A DNA stretch of 48,358 nt from an uncultured Prevotella sp. GTDB lineage: Bacteria > Bacteroidota > Bacteroidia > Bacteroidales > Bacteroidaceae. The position numbers and the translations under genes are program-made. The notes under the pieces are model-generated. The model searched no databases, was not told where the DNA came from, and saw only the letters and a list, made by a program, of their open reading frames with translations. Of the stretch, positions 8,598 through 17,304 are shown piece by piece. The stretch lies in assembly GCA_905233165.1 (NCBI GenBank), contig CAJODL010000013.1:1-48358 (forward strand), written 5' to 3'. Numbering within the stretch: the first letter of the stretch is position 1; each line of letters starts with the position of its first letter.

Positions 8598-8628
8598 TTG
8601 CATTATTCATAACTTAATCGTACCTTTG
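8598..8628 (+). promoter_or_regulatory. Promoter of the carboxylase operon
   Basis: TTG at 8598-8600, exactly 20 nt, then TACCTTTG at 8621-8628: a perfect Bacteroidota-type promoter. The expected start site is about 8635, coinciding with the first base of the riboswitch P1 helix. Confidence 0.85.
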
Positions 8629-8634
8629 CAGCCG

Positions 8635-8846
8635 CAATTGGTTCCTGCCACTGCTTGCGTGAGCGAGTAGTTATCAGGCTAAGACGGGAATGCAGTGTGA
8701 TTCTGCAACATTACCCGATGCTGTAAGTCCTTTCTTCAGGACATCCAAATGGGCCACTGGCTGTAAAGTGTCGAGATGACGTTTTGCAATAGTTGGGAAG
8801 GCCGGATGTTACCTCTTTAGGATAAAGTCAGAAGACCTGCCAGTTG
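8635..8846 (+). promoter_or_regulatory. Cobalamin (B12) riboswitch
   Basis: The closing helix P1 pairs CAATTGG (8635-8641) with CCAGTTG (8840-8846), one G-U wobble. Inside are the conserved parts of the cobalamin aptamer in order: AAGACGGGAATGCAGTG, CCCGATGCTGTAAGTCC, the B12-box-like GCCACTG at 8753-8759, GGGAAGGCCGGATG, and AAGTCAGAAGACCTGCC at 8825-8841. A CCCCT/AGGGG hairpin at 8850-8863 follows and lies 53 nt before the accC ATG; with no U-run after it, translational rather than termination control is more likely. Recognition is by motif and pairing, not by a covariance search. Confidence 0.9.
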
Positions 8847-8916
8847 TTTCCCCTCACGAGGGGTAGGTTCATGTATGCGGGACTACGTGCAATGTTAAAC
8901 TAAAAATTTTATTGGT

Positions 8917-10431
8917 ATGATAAAAAAGATTTTAATCGCTAATCGTGGCGAGATTGCTTTGCGCGTGATGCGCAGCTGCTACGAGATGGGTATCAGGAGT
9001 GTTGCTGTGTATAGCACGGCAGACCGTACGTCGCGTCATGTGCTCTTTGCCAACGAGGCAGAGTGCATCGGTGGGGCGGCAAGTAGTGACAGTTACCTCA
9101 ATGTGGACCATATCATAGAGGCTGCCAAGAAACATAATGTGGATGCCATACATCCCGGTTATGGCTTCCTCAGTGAGAATGCCGACTTTGCACGCCGTTG
9201 TGAGGAAGAGGGCATAATCTTTATCGGTCCGCGTCCGGAAACGATGGAGACTATGGGTGACAAAATCAGTGCCCGCAAGAAGATGAAGGAGGCAGGAGTG
9301 CCTGTGGTACCCGGTACGGAGCAGCCGCTGCAGAGTGCGGAAGAAGCCCTGAGGGTGGCAAAGGAAATAGGGCTTCCCGTGATGCTGAAAGCCTCTATGG
9401 GCGGCGGCGGAAAAGGTATGCGACTCATCACACGTGAGGAAGACGTGGCAGAGATGTTTGAGGCTGCCAGAGGAGAGGCAATATCCGGATTCGGTGACGA
9501 TACGGTGTATATAGAGAAATTCGTTGAGGAACCGCACCACATAGAATTCCAGATACTGGGTGACAAGATGGGAAATGTCGTACATCTCTATGACAGGGAA
9601 TGCTCCGTGCAGCGTCGTCACCAGAAGATAGTGGAGGAGTCGCCGTCGCCATTTATCGATTACAACCTGCGCATGGAGATGGGTGCAAAGGCTGTTGCAG
9701 CAGCAAAGGCCGTAAACTATGTCGGGGCCGGCACAATAGAATTCCTTGTAGATAAGTATCATCATTTCTATTTCCTTGAGATGAATACCCGTCTGCAGGT
9801 AGAGCATCCCATAACAGAAGAAGTGGTCGGCGTGGACCTTGTGAAGGAACAGATACGCATAGCCGACGGGCAGCAACTGCGATTCAGACAGGAAGACCTG
9901 AGGCAGCACGGACATGCCATAGAATGCAGAATATGTGCAGAAGATACTGACCACGACTTCATGCCATCACCGGGGGTGATACAGCAGCTGACAGTGCCTC
10001 AGGGCATCGGCACCCGCGTTGACTCACATTGCTATAGCGGATATGAGATACCAATGAATTATGACCCTATGATAGGAAAACTCATAGTATGGGCTACCAC
10101 ACGTGAATATGCCATAGAGCGTATGCGCCGAGTTCTCTACGAATATAAGATTACCGGTCTGACGACAAACATCCGGTACCTGCGTCGCATCATCGATGTG
10201 CCGGACTTCAAGAATGGCAATTACAACACGCATTTCATAGAGCGTAATCAGGAACGCCTGAAACCGCGTGTCGGATTCAAGAATGATGCAGAACCGATGG
10301 CTGTCATCGCGGCATACATAGACTATCTGATGAATGTCGAGGAAAATAAACCTCACAATGCCGGCGAAGACAATACGGCCATCAGCAGATGGCGTGCTTT
10401 CGGACTACAGAAAGGCGTGCTGAGAGTGTAA
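8917..10431 (+). CDS. accC: Biotin carboxylase subunit of acyl-CoA carboxylase
   Basis: A 504-residue ATP-grasp enzyme that carboxylates biotin on the carrier protein using bicarbonate and ATP. It opens with KILIANRGEIALRVMRSC and contains HPGYGFLSENADFA, the glycine-rich MLKASMGGGGKGMRL loop, EFQILGD, ECSVQRRHQKIVEE and the catalytic segment EMNTRLQVEHPITE. It is slightly longer than stand-alone AccC (about 450), with a C-terminal extension from about residue 450, as in propionyl/acyl-CoA carboxylase systems. It is first in a three-gene operon behind a cobalamin riboswitch, linking it to B12-dependent methylmalonyl-CoA metabolism rather than fatty-acid synthesis. Confidence 0.93.
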   Translation: MIKKILIANRGEIALRVMRSCYEMGIRSVAVYSTADRTSRHVLFANEAECIGGAASSDSYLNVDHIIEAAKKHNVDAIHPGYGFLSENADFARRCEEEGIIFIGPRPETMETMGDKISARKKMKEAGVPVVPGTEQPLQSAEEALRVAKEIGLPVMLKASMGGGGKGMRLITREEDVAEMFEAARGEAISGFGDDTVYIEKFVEEPHHIEFQILGDKMGNVVHLYDRECSVQRRHQKIVEESPSPFIDYNLRMEMGAKAVAAAKAVNYVGAGTIEFLVDKYHHFYFLEMNTRLQVEHPITEEVVGVDLVKEQIRIADGQQLRFRQEDLRQHGHAIECRICAEDTDHDFMPSPGVIQQLTVPQGIGTRVDSHCYSGYEIPMNYDPMIGKLIVWATTREYAIERMRRVLYEYKITGLTTNIRYLRRIIDVPDFKNGNYNTHFIERNQERLKPRVGFKNDAEPMAVIAAYIDYLMNVEENKPHNAGEDNTAISRWRAFGLQKGVLRV

Positions 10432-10460
10432 ATAACGGTTAAAGGTTAAAGAAAAATTAA

Positions 10461-11015
10461 ATGGAAATACAAGTAGGAAATAAAATGATAGAAGCCACAT
10501 TGCTTAGCAAGGAGGGGAACCATGTGAAGGTGGCTTTGGACGGAAAGGTGTATGACGTGGACGTCTGCATGCTTGAGGATAATGTCTGTTCCCTGATACA
10601 TAAAGGCGTATCATACAATGCGGAACTGACAAGGGAGAATGATAACAAACACTATCGTGTGAACCTGAACTATTCCGTATATGACATCAATATGCTTGAC
10701 TCGCAGGCAAAATATATGCGTATGCGGAAAAGCAAAAGTGCAGTTGCCAGTATGCAGCCGGATGTCATTACAGCACCGATGCCATGCAAAATAGTAAAGG
10801 TGTTTGTGAAGCCCGGCGACAGACTGAAGGCCGGTGACAGCGTGCTGACAATGGAGGCAATGAAGATGATGTCAAACTACAAAGTGGCTGAGGACTGCAT
10901 CATAAAGGAGGTCAATGTGAAAGAAGGCGAAAGCGTTATGGCGAATGCCGTGCTCGCAAAACTGGAGTTGAATAACGAAAACCAAAACGAAAACGATAAC
11001 GATAACGAAAAATGA
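10461..11015 (+). CDS. Biotin carrier subunit of acyl-CoA carboxylase
   Basis: A 184-residue biotin/lipoyl-attachment protein. The last third is the biotinyl domain: ITAPMPCKIVKVFVKPGD, then TMEAMKMMSN with Lys135 as the biotinylation site. The first 100 residues form a separate beta-rich region (YDVDVCML, HYRVNLNYSVYDIN) of the kind that docks to partner subunits in decarboxylase/propionyl-CoA carboxylase carriers. The extreme C-terminus is a repetitive Asn/Glu/Asp tail encoded by an AACGAAAACGATAAC repeat array and unlikely to be part of the fold. Its TGA overlaps the ATG of the carboxyltransferase gene (ATGA), so the two are translationally coupled. Confidence 0.92.
   Translation: MEIQVGNKMIEATLLSKEGNHVKVALDGKVYDVDVCMLEDNVCSLIHKGVSYNAELTRENDNKHYRVNLNYSVYDINMLDSQAKYMRMRKSKSAVASMQPDVITAPMPCKIVKVFVKPGDRLKAGDSVLTMEAMKMMSNYKVAEDCIIKEVNVKEGESVMANAVLAKLELNNENQNENDNDNEK
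10974..11012 (+). repeat. AACGAA/AACGAT hexamer array forming a protein tail
   Basis: Repeated AACGAA, AACGAT and AACCAA hexamers encode the NENQNENDNDNE-like tail of the biotin carrier and run up to the start codon of the carboxyltransferase. The same hexamers occur at 19803-19840, 32033-32052, 47612-47650 and 48237-48258 (mostly on the other strand). Confidence 0.85.
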
Positions 11016-12472
11016 GCAGAATAACTGATATAAAAGAAAAGCTTACGGCGAGGGAGAGAATAGAGACATTGCTTGACAAGAACTCTTTTGTGGAGTTGGA
11101 TAAGCATGTGGTGCATCGTTGTACAGACTTCGGCATGGAGAAAAAACGCATTGACGGCGACGGTGTCATCAGCGGATACGGAAAGATTGACGGGCGGGCT
11201 GTCTTTGTCTATGCTTTCGACTTCGCTGTTATGGGTGGTTCGCTGAGTGCTGCCAATGCTCAGAAGATTGCTAAGGTGCAGGACCTTGCCCTGAAGAACG
11301 GTGCTCCGATAATAGGCATCAACGATTCCGGTGGCGCACGCATTCAGGAGGGTGTTGAGTCGTTGACTGGCTTCGCTCACATCTTTAAGCGTAACGTTAT
11401 GGCGAGTGGTGTGATACCTCAGATTTCAGCCATCATGGGACCCTGTGCAGGTGGGTCGTGCTATTCTCCTGCTTTGACCGACTTCATCCTGATGGTAAAC
11501 GAACAGAGTCAGATGTTTGTCACAGGTCCTGATGTTGTAAGGGCGGTGACTAACGAGAACGTGGATAAGGAAACCCTTGGCGGCGCAATGACTCACAACA
11601 GCGTCAGCGGTGTGTCACACTTCTTATGCAAAGACGATGAAGAGACGCTGTTGACAATACGCGAGCTTATAGGCTTTATTCCTTCTAACAATATGGAGGA
11701 TGCTCCTATTCTTGCTGCTTCTGACGATGTAATGCGCGTTTGTCATGAATTGGATGATGTGGTGCCGACAGACCCTAATATGCCGTATGACATACGCAAT
11801 ATCATTGAGCCAATCTGTGACCAGCAGTATTTCTTTGAGATACAGCCTCAGTTTGCGCAGAATATCGTTATAGGCTTTGGTCGTCTGGCAGGAAGAACGG
11901 TGGGCTTTGTGGCAAATCAGCCTGATCATCTGGCCGGTGCCCTTGATATTGATGCTTCCGACAAAGCGGCACGCTTCATTCGCTTCTGCGACTGCTTCAA
12001 CATTCCTCTCGTGGCAATAGAGGATGTTCCGGGATTCCTGCCTGGTGTTGATCAGGAACATCATGGCATCATCCGTCATGGAGCAAAGATAGTCTATGCC
12101 TTTGCGGAGGCAACGGTGCCAAAGGTGACGCTGATAACGAGAAAGGCTTATGGCGGTGCATACATCGTGATGAATTCAAAGTGTATCGGTGCGGACATCA
12201 ATCTGGCATATCCTACAGCAGAGATTGCCGTGATGGGAGCCGAGGGGGCATGTAATATCCTTTATAGAAAAGAAACTCCGGAGGTCAAAAAGGCAAAAGT
12301 GGCGGAGTATCGCGAGAAATTTGCCAATCCCTTGCCTGCCGCACGTCTGGGATACATCGATGAGATTATTTCTCCATGTGATACCCGTATAAGGCTAATA
12401 CAGTCGCTTGATATGTGCAGAAACAAGAATCAGAGCAATCCTCCGAAGAAACACGGAAACATGCCAATGTAA
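11012..12472 (+). CDS. Propionyl-CoA/acyl-CoA carboxylase carboxyltransferase (beta) subunit
   Basis: A 486-residue carboxyltransferase that moves CO2 between biotin and an acyl-CoA, most likely propionyl/methylmalonyl-CoA. N-terminal half: TARERIETLLDKNSF, NDSGGARIQEGVESL (first oxyanion-hole region), GPCAGGSCYSPAL. C-terminal half: PGFLPGVDQEHHGIIRHGAK, RKAYGGAYIVMNSK (second oxyanion hole), AVMGAEGA. It is about 25-30 residues shorter at the N-terminus than typical family members (about 510-520) because translation starts at the ATGA overlap with the carrier gene. The C-terminal tail PPKKHGNMPM is typical of the family. In succinate/propionate metabolism it could act as carboxylase or, with a sodium pump, decarboxylase. 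Confidence 0.92.
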   Translation: MSRITDIKEKLTARERIETLLDKNSFVELDKHVVHRCTDFGMEKKRIDGDGVISGYGKIDGRAVFVYAFDFAVMGGSLSAANAQKIAKVQDLALKNGAPIIGINDSGGARIQEGVESLTGFAHIFKRNVMASGVIPQISAIMGPCAGGSCYSPALTDFILMVNEQSQMFVTGPDVVRAVTNENVDKETLGGAMTHNSVSGVSHFLCKDDEETLLTIRELIGFIPSNNMEDAPILAASDDVMRVCHELDDVVPTDPNMPYDIRNIIEPICDQQYFFEIQPQFAQNIVIGFGRLAGRTVGFVANQPDHLAGALDIDASDKAARFIRFCDCFNIPLVAIEDVPGFLPGVDQEHHGIIRHGAKIVYAFAEATVPKVTLITRKAYGGAYIVMNSKCIGADINLAYPTAEIAVMGAEGACNILYRKETPEVKKAKVAEYREKFANPLPAARLGYIDEIISPCDTRIRLIQSLDMCRNKNQSNPPKKHGNMPM

Positions 12473-12499
12473 AAAGAATATAAAAATATCGGGAATATT

Positions 12500-12529
12500 T
12501 TGTATTTAGAAAAAAAAACTTTACTTTTG
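12500..12529 (+). promoter_or_regulatory. Promoter of the mannosyltransferase-like gene
   Basis: TTG at 12500-12502, a 19-nt spacer and TACTTTTG at 12522-12529 fit the Bacteroidota promoter; the ATG at 12562 follows about 33 nt later. This makes the gene independent of the carboxylase operon. Confidence 0.7.
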
Positions 12530-12561
12530 CGCTCTGAATACAAAAACAGACACATTACATC

Positions 12562-13314
12562 ATGCGACCAAGCGACAGTATAGTAATAATTCCAACGTAT
12601 AACGAGAAGGAGAATATAGAGAAGATTATCCGTGCTGTATTCTCTCTTGAGAAGTCTTTCCACATCCTGATTATTGATGACGGCAGCCCTGACGGCACTG
12701 CGGACATCGTGAAGAGACTTATCTCTACGGAATTTGAAGGACAGCTTTTCATCGAGGAGCGTTCCGGGAAACTCGGACTCGGCACGGCATACATTAAGGG
12801 CTTCAAGTGGGCGTTGGCGCATGAGAACAACTATCAGTATGTTTTCGAGATGGATGCCGACTTTTCTCACGACCCTAACGACTTGCCGCGTCTCTATAGC
12901 GCATGTGCCGACGAGGGCTATGATGTCGCTATCGGTTCAAGATATGTCAGCGGCGTGAACGTTGTCAACTGGCCTATGGGACGCGTGCTGATGAGTTATT
13001 TTGCATCTATGTACGTCCGCATGGTGACGGGTTTCAAAGTGCATGATACGACGGCGGGCTTTAAGTGCTATCGCAGAAAGGTGCTTGAGACAATAGAACT
13101 CGACAAGATACGTTTCAAGGGCTATGCCTTCCAGATAGAGATGAAATATACTGCATACAAGATTGGCTTCAAGATTAAGGAGGTTCCCGTAATCTTTGTG
13201 AATCGTGTAGAAGGCGTCAGCAAGATGAACGGCGGCATCTTTGGCGAAGCATTTTTTGGCGTAATGAGACTGAGACTCGACGGCTGGCTGAGGAAATATC
13301 CTAAGATAGGTTAG
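12562..13314 (+). CDS. Polyprenol-phosphate mannosyltransferase-like GT2 enzyme
   Basis: A 250-residue family-2 glycosyltransferase resembling dolichyl/polyprenol monophosphomannose synthases, which transfer a hexose from a nucleotide sugar to a lipid phosphate on the inner face of the membrane. Visible motifs are VIIPTYNEKENI at the start, LIIDDGSPDGTADIV, the metal-binding EMDADFSHDP, and GSRYVSGVNVVNWPMGR followed by TAGFKCYRR and VPVIFVNR. There is no C-terminal pair of membrane helices, so it is the single-domain soluble or peripheral type. The product may glycosylate lipid-linked intermediates or exported proteins; Bacteroidota do O-mannosylate secreted proteins, but that link is inference. 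Confidence 0.88.
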   Translation: MRPSDSIVIIPTYNEKENIEKIIRAVFSLEKSFHILIIDDGSPDGTADIVKRLISTEFEGQLFIEERSGKLGLGTAYIKGFKWALAHENNYQYVFEMDADFSHDPNDLPRLYSACADEGYDVAIGSRYVSGVNVVNWPMGRVLMSYFASMYVRMVTGFKVHDTTAGFKCYRRKVLETIELDKIRFKGYAFQIEMKYTAYKIGFKIKEVPVIFVNRVEGVSKMNGGIFGEAFFGVMRLRLDGWLRKYPKIG

Positions 13315-13358
13315 GGCGTAGCGGGATATAGGATTGTTTACCAGAAGTCAATGATGAA

Positions 13359-13399
13359 ATAAGGAGGATGCATGGTTATAAACCTGACATCCTCCTTAT
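13359..13399. terminator. Bidirectional terminator hairpin
   Basis: ATAAGGAGGATG (13359-13370) pairs perfectly over 12 bp with CATCCTCCTTAT (13388-13399); the loop holds a small GGTT/AACC stem. It lies between convergent genes (GT2 on +, lipoprotein on -), so it can serve both. Confidence 0.8.
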
Positions 13400-13421
13400 T
13401 CGTTCCGCATAATTCTGGAGA

Positions 13422-13871
13422 TTATTTAATCTTCAAATATCGATTGGCTTTTCCTGAGTCTTTTGTGACTTCAAGTACGTTGTTTGTAATGGTGTATGCA
13501 CCTTCATCTTTCCAACTATACTCCTTGCCCTCCTTTTGCTTTTGAGTATAAAGGTGTCCATTTTCTGTTTTGTACTTGAATGTTTCCGTTTTGCCTTCAA
13601 TAATATTTAAGTTGTCGTCAATGTCGTGCTCATACATTGTACCATCAGCATTGAACTCCCAGAGAATATGCCCTAATTCGTCAGTAACGGTACTACTGCT
13701 ATATTTGCGCCAAGTACCAATTAAACTATTGGATGCTACTTGTTGTTGTGATACTCCATCGTTTCCATTAGTTGTATCATCGTCATCATCACCACAAGAA
13801 ACAAATCCTACACTCATGATTGCAAACATTATCAATGTAAATAATCCCCACAAATTTTTCTTACTGTTCAT
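13422..13871 (-). CDS. Lipocalin-like small lipoprotein
   Basis: A 149-residue lipoprotein: signal peptide ending in VGFVSC with Cys26 lipidated, followed by GDDDDD, the acidic stretch that in Bacteroidota sends lipoproteins to the cell surface. The mature part SLIGTWRKYSS, FNADGTMYEHD, YSWKDEGAYTI and NVLEVT follows the strand pattern of lipocalin-like proteins often seen in this phylum. The ligand is unknown. It begins 46 nt after pgi and may be read through from it; the convergent terminator at 13359-13399 lies just beyond its stop. Confidence 0.75.
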   Translation of the reverse strand: MNSKKNLWGLFTLIMFAIMSVGFVSCGDDDDDTTNGNDGVSQQQVASNSLIGTWRKYSSSTVTDELGHILWEFNADGTMYEHDIDDNLNIIEGKTETFKYKTENGHLYTQKQKEGKEYSWKDEGAYTITNNVLEVTKDSGKANRYLKIK

Positions 13872-13917
13872 AATAATAATAATTTTTTAGATTGATATTT
13901 AGGATATAGTGTTAAAC

Positions 13918-15270
13918 TTACTCTGCTGCGAGTTTTGCGCGGATAGCCTTTGTCTCCTCTTCGTAGCCAGGCTTCTCAAGCAGGGCAAACATATTCTTCT
14001 TGTATGCTTCTACACCAGGCTGGTTGAAGGCATTCACGCCAAGCAGCTGACCGGAGATGCCGCAAGCAATCTCGAAGAAGTATATCAACTGTCCGTAGTT
14101 ATAGGCATCCAGACGCTCTATTGATACGAGGATGTTTGGTACTCCGCCGTCAACGTGCGCCAGACGTGTGCCAAGTTCGGCATTCTTGTTTACCTCGTCA
14201 ATACGCTTTCCTGCGAGGAAGTTCAGACCGTCAAGGTTCTCTGCGTCAGATGGGAACAATAGCTTCTTTTCAGGGCTCTCAACGCTGATGCATGTCTCGA
14301 AGATAGTGCGCTCACCATCCTGTATCCACTGACCCATAGAGTGCAGGTCGGTAGTGAAATCGCATGATGCAGGGAAGATACCCTTTCCGTCCTTACCCTC
14401 TGACTCACCAAAGAGCTGCTTCCACCATTCAGCATAGAAGTGGAGTTTTGGCTGGTAGTTGATGAGAATCTCAATCTTCTTGCCAGCAGCATAGAGAGCG
14501 TTTCGCGTAGCAGCATAGAGAGCAGCAGGATTCTCTTCGAATGGTACGTCGATGCCACACTGCTTCTCCATTGCCTGTGCTCCGGCAACGAGCTGGTCGA
14601 TGTCGATGCCAGCGCATGCTATTGGCAGCAAGCCTACTGGTGTCAGCACAGAGAAACGTCCGCCGACATTATCAGGAATGACGAATGTCTTGTAACCTTC
14701 CTTGTCGGCACATATGCGTGCAGCACCCTTCGTCGCGTCAGTAACAGCAACGATGAGTTCCTTTGCAGCAGCCTTGCCAACCTGAGCCTCCAACTGTGTC
14801 TTCAGCAGACGGAAGGTGAGGGCAGTCTCGGTTGTGGTACCAGACTTGGAGATGTTTATAATAGCGAATGTCTTTGTCTTCAGATATTCTGTCAGTTCAG
14901 CAAGATAGTCCTCACCGATATTGTTACCGGCAAAAACAATCACAGGATTCTTCTTGTCCTGTACGAGCCATGCGAAGGTGTTGCTGAGACCCTCGATGAC
15001 AGCCTTTGCTCCAAGGTATGAGCCACCGATGCCGGCAATAACTACTACCTCGGCCTTTGAACGCAGAGTCTCTGCACAAGCCTTCACCTCGTTGAGGAAT
15101 TCTGGTGTGATGCTTGATGGAAGATGCAGCCATCCGAGGAAATCATTACCAGGTACGGTGCCTTCTTCAAGACCTTTCTGTGCCTGAGCTACTTTGTCTT
15201 TGAATGCCATGATGGCTCCTGCTGGAAGAAATTGCTGAGCCTTTGTGATGTCTAATGAAATGTTCTTCAT
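13918..15270 (-). CDS. pgi: Glucose-6-phosphate isomerase
   Basis: A 450-residue cytoplasmic glycolytic enzyme interconverting glucose 6-phosphate and fructose 6-phosphate. Motifs seen: [16 protein letters not shown] near residue 80, [19 protein letters not shown] near 140 (phosphate binding), [17 protein letters not shown] near 200, [20 protein letters not shown] near 345 and [15 protein letters not shown] near 425. The length matches the short bacterial form. It is set off from upstream rpmE by a terminator hairpin at 15332-15370; no clear promoter was found in the short gap. Confidence 0.95.
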   Translation of the reverse strand: MKNISLDITKAQQFLPAGAIMAFKDKVAQAQKGLEEGTVPGNDFLGWLHLPSSITPEFLNEVKACAETLRSKAEVVVIAGIGGSYLGAKAVIEGLSNTFAWLVQDKKNPVIVFAGNNIGEDYLAELTEYLKTKTFAIINISKSGTTTETALTFRLLKTQLEAQVGKAAAKELIVAVTDATKGAARICADKEGYKTFVIPDNVGGRFSVLTPVGLLPIACAGIDIDQLVAGAQAMEKQCGIDVPFEENPAALYAATRNALYAAGKKIEILINYQPKLHFYAEWWKQLFGESEGKDGKGIFPASCDFTTDLHSMGQWIQDGERTIFETCISVESPEKKLLFPSDAENLDGLNFLAGKRIDEVNKNAELGTRLAHVDGGVPNILVSIERLDAYNYGQLIYFFEIACGISGQLLGVNAFNQPGVEAYKKNMFALLEKPGYEEETKAIRAKLAAE

Positions 15271-15331
15271 AATAGTTATGGTTTTTAAACTTTATAGTGT
15301 TTAGGAAACTTGTTTCTTGTTTTGAGCAAAA

Positions 15332-15370
15332 AAGCGTAAACAAATGCCCTGTTTGCAAATGTTTACGCTT
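15332..15370 (-). terminator. Intrinsic terminator of rpmE
   Basis: On the minus strand AAGCGTAAACA (15370-15360) pairs over 11 bp with TGTTTACGCTT (15342-15332) and is followed by TTTTGCTC. It lies 27 nt after the rpmE stop. Confidence 0.85.
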
Positions 15371-15397
15371 CTCAATATCGTTTTATTCGAAATATGA

Positions 15398-15649
15398 TTA
15401 TTTCTTGATGTTGCCGTAACGCTGCTGGAAGCGATCAACGCGACCTGCTGTGTCAACGAGCTTGCTCTTACCTGTGTAGAATGGGTGTGAAGAAGAAGAA
15501 ATTTCTATCTTTACTACTGGATATGTCTCGCCGTTGAATTCTACTGTGTCTGTGGTCTTACATGTTGACCTTGTGAGGAACATATCACCATTTGACATGT
15601 CTTTGAATACAACTGGACGATAATTTTCTGGATGAAGATCTTTTTTCAT
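15398..15649 (-). CDS. rpmE2: 50S ribosomal protein L31, type B
   Basis: An 83-residue ribosomal protein: [19 protein letters not shown] start, then [33 protein letters not shown], the typical C-terminal half. It lacks the Cys ligands of the zinc-binding form, so it is the zinc-independent (type B, 'C-minus') paralogue. It has its own promoter and terminator, as expected for a monocistronic ribosomal gene. Confidence 0.96.
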   Translation of the reverse strand: MKKDLHPENYRPVVFKDMSNGDMFLTRSTCKTTDTVEFNGETYPVVKIEISSSSHPFYTGKSKLVDTAGRVDRFQQRYGNIKK

Positions 15650-15713
15650 TTTCTTTTAATTTTATGGCGCCGAGAATAAGCACCTTGTTACTAATAAATT
15701 ATTTTAACGGGTG

Positions 15714-15744
15714 CAAAGGTACGAAAAAAAAACGTATCAGCCAA
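15714..15744 (-). promoter_or_regulatory. Promoter of rpmE
   Basis: Reading on the minus strand, TTG at 15744-15742, 20 nt, then TACCTTTG at 15721-15714. It lies about 65 nt upstream of the L31 start. Confidence 0.85.
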
Positions 15745-15768
15745 ATAATTTTTCACCTTTTTTATTTA

Positions 15769-16806
15769 TTATATAAGATACATACCATATTTCTTACACT
15801 CCTGACGCTGCTCTTCGGGCCAGATAGAGGCTTGTATCTCTCCTACGTGGGCTTTCTGCAGAAGTACCATACACAGACGGCTCTGACCTATGCCGCCACC
15901 GATTGAGAGAGGCAGTTTGTCTTCAAGAAGTCTCTTGTGGAAATATAGCTCCTTACGGTCTTCCTTACCTTCAAGAGCCAACTGGCGTAGCAGAGCCTCC
16001 TTGTCAACTCTGATGCCCATAGAACTCAACTCGATTGCTCGGTCAAGGATTGGATACCATATTAATATATCACCATTGAGACCGAGATAACCGTCGCTGT
16101 TTGGTGTTGTCCAGTCGTCATAGTCAGGAGCGCGTCCGTCATGCTTTTCGCCATTAGACAACTTACCGCCAATGCCCATGATAAACACAGCACCATATTT
16201 CTTTGCAATAGCATCCTCACGCTCCTTCGGAGTCTTGTCAGGATACATCTGCAGGAGTTCCTCAGAGTGTATGAAATGTATCTCGCGTGGCAGGAATGGC
16301 TTCAGCTGAGGATATGTCTCGTATGTGAGATATTCTGTACGCAGGATTGCAGCATAGATTCGCTTTACAACATTCTTAAGGAATTCGATGTTTCTCTCTT
16401 CCTTGGTCATTACTGCTTCCCAGTCCCACTGATCTACATACAGGGAATGAAGGTTGTCGAGTTCTTCGTCAGCGCGTATGGCATTCATATCGGTATATAT
16501 GCCATAGCCGGTTTCTATTTTGTACTCAGAAAGTGTCAGACGCTTCCATTTTGCCAAAGAGTGAACCACCTCTGCTTTCTGGTCGCCAAGATCCTTTATT
16601 GGGAATGTTACGGCACGCTCTACACCATTCAGGTCGTCGTTGATGCCAAGACCTTTAAGCACAAAGAGTGGGGCAGTGACTCTGCGAAGGCGCAACTCCG
16701 TGGAAAGATTCTGTTGGAAGAAATCCTTTATCAGTTTAATGCCCTGTTCTGTCTGCTTGAGGTCGAGAATAGCCTTATAGTTTTTTGGCTTTATAAGTTT
16801 GCTCAT
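15769..16806 (-). CDS. asnA: Aspartate-ammonia ligase (asparagine synthetase A)
   Basis: A 345-residue class II synthetase-like enzyme making asparagine from aspartate, ammonia and ATP. It opens with SKLIKPKNYKAILDLKQTEQGIKLIKDFFQ and shows EVVHSLAKWKR, VDQWDWEAV, IMGIGGKLSNGEKHDGRAPDYDDW and the C-terminal SIGGGIGQSRLCMVLLQKAHVGEIQ. The start is placed at the MSKLIKP methionine rather than at a Met 10 codons upstream, because family members start here. A good promoter lies about 100 nt upstream, and the leader includes a TG repeat at 16813-16824. Confidence 0.94.
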   Translation of the reverse strand: MSKLIKPKNYKAILDLKQTEQGIKLIKDFFQQNLSTELRLRRVTAPLFVLKGLGINDDLNGVERAVTFPIKDLGDQKAEVVHSLAKWKRLTLSEYKIETGYGIYTDMNAIRADEELDNLHSLYVDQWDWEAVMTKEERNIEFLKNVVKRIYAAILRTEYLTYETYPQLKPFLPREIHFIHSEELLQMYPDKTPKEREDAIAKKYGAVFIMGIGGKLSNGEKHDGRAPDYDDWTTPNSDGYLGLNGDILIWYPILDRAIELSSMGIRVDKEALLRQLALEGKEDRKELYFHKRLLEDKLPLSIGGGIGQSRLCMVLLQKAHVGEIQASIWPEEQRQECKKYGMYLI

Positions 16807-16907
16807 GATAAATTGTGTGTGTGTGTTTAAAAACACCTATTCAATTATTATGTGTTGTTTTATGTTGTTTTAGGGCAAATTGATACCCTGTATTATGAAA
16901 TTGCATG

Positions 16908-16938
16908 CAAAAGTAATACTTTTTTATGATACTTGCAA
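16908..16938 (-). promoter_or_regulatory. Promoter of asnA
   Basis: Minus strand TTG at 16938-16936, 20 nt, TACTTTTG at 16915-16908. It gives a leader of roughly 95 nt. Confidence 0.75.
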
Positions 16939-17002
16939 GCATTTTGTCAAAAAAATCCTTTGTTTGCCAAAAAAATGTAAGATATTCTTTTTTTCTTGTT
17001 AT

Positions 17003-17272
17003 TTATTCTGCAGGTGTCTCTTTCAGCATTTCGAGTGCTTTGCTGAGCTGGTCTGGGCATGAGGTGAGCTTGTTGCCACAGAGGATGCCTTTTGTGATTG
17101 CTATGACATCGTCGATGTGGCGGCCTTGTGCCAAACGTGCTACGCCGACGGTATTACCGGGGCATCCGCCCACGAACTCTACTTGCTGGATGATGTTGTT
17201 ATCATCTGCTGTGATGTTGATACAACGGGAACATGTACCCGTTGTTGTGTACTGTATTCGCTTTGTTTTCAT
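17003..17272 (-). CDS. TSCPD domain protein
   Basis: An 89-residue protein with the TSCPD signature (LTSCPDQL near residue 70) and the Cys pattern CSRC (about 15-18), GGCPGN (about 36) and ILCG (about 63), which suggests metal binding. The same domain occurs at the end of some ribonucleotide reductases, but the stand-alone form has no established role. It ends a minus-strand run after aspS and the GH25 gene. Confidence 0.85.
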   Translation of the reverse strand: MKTKRIQYTTTGTCSRCINITADDNNIIQQVEFVGGCPGNTVGVARLAQGRHIDDVIAITKGILCGNKLTSCPDQLSKALEMLKETPAE

Positions 17273-17304
17273 AATCTTACTTTTAATTTTTAACTTTCAC
17301 TTTC

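Noticed and set aside
8850..8863. Rho-independent terminator as riboswitch expression platform
   Set aside because: The CCCCT/AGGGG hairpin is not followed by a U-run, so termination control is not supported.
13315..13421. tRNA or small RNA in the 12-bp hairpin
   Set aside because: The hairpin lies exactly between convergent genes and fits a bidirectional terminator; no tRNA arms were found.
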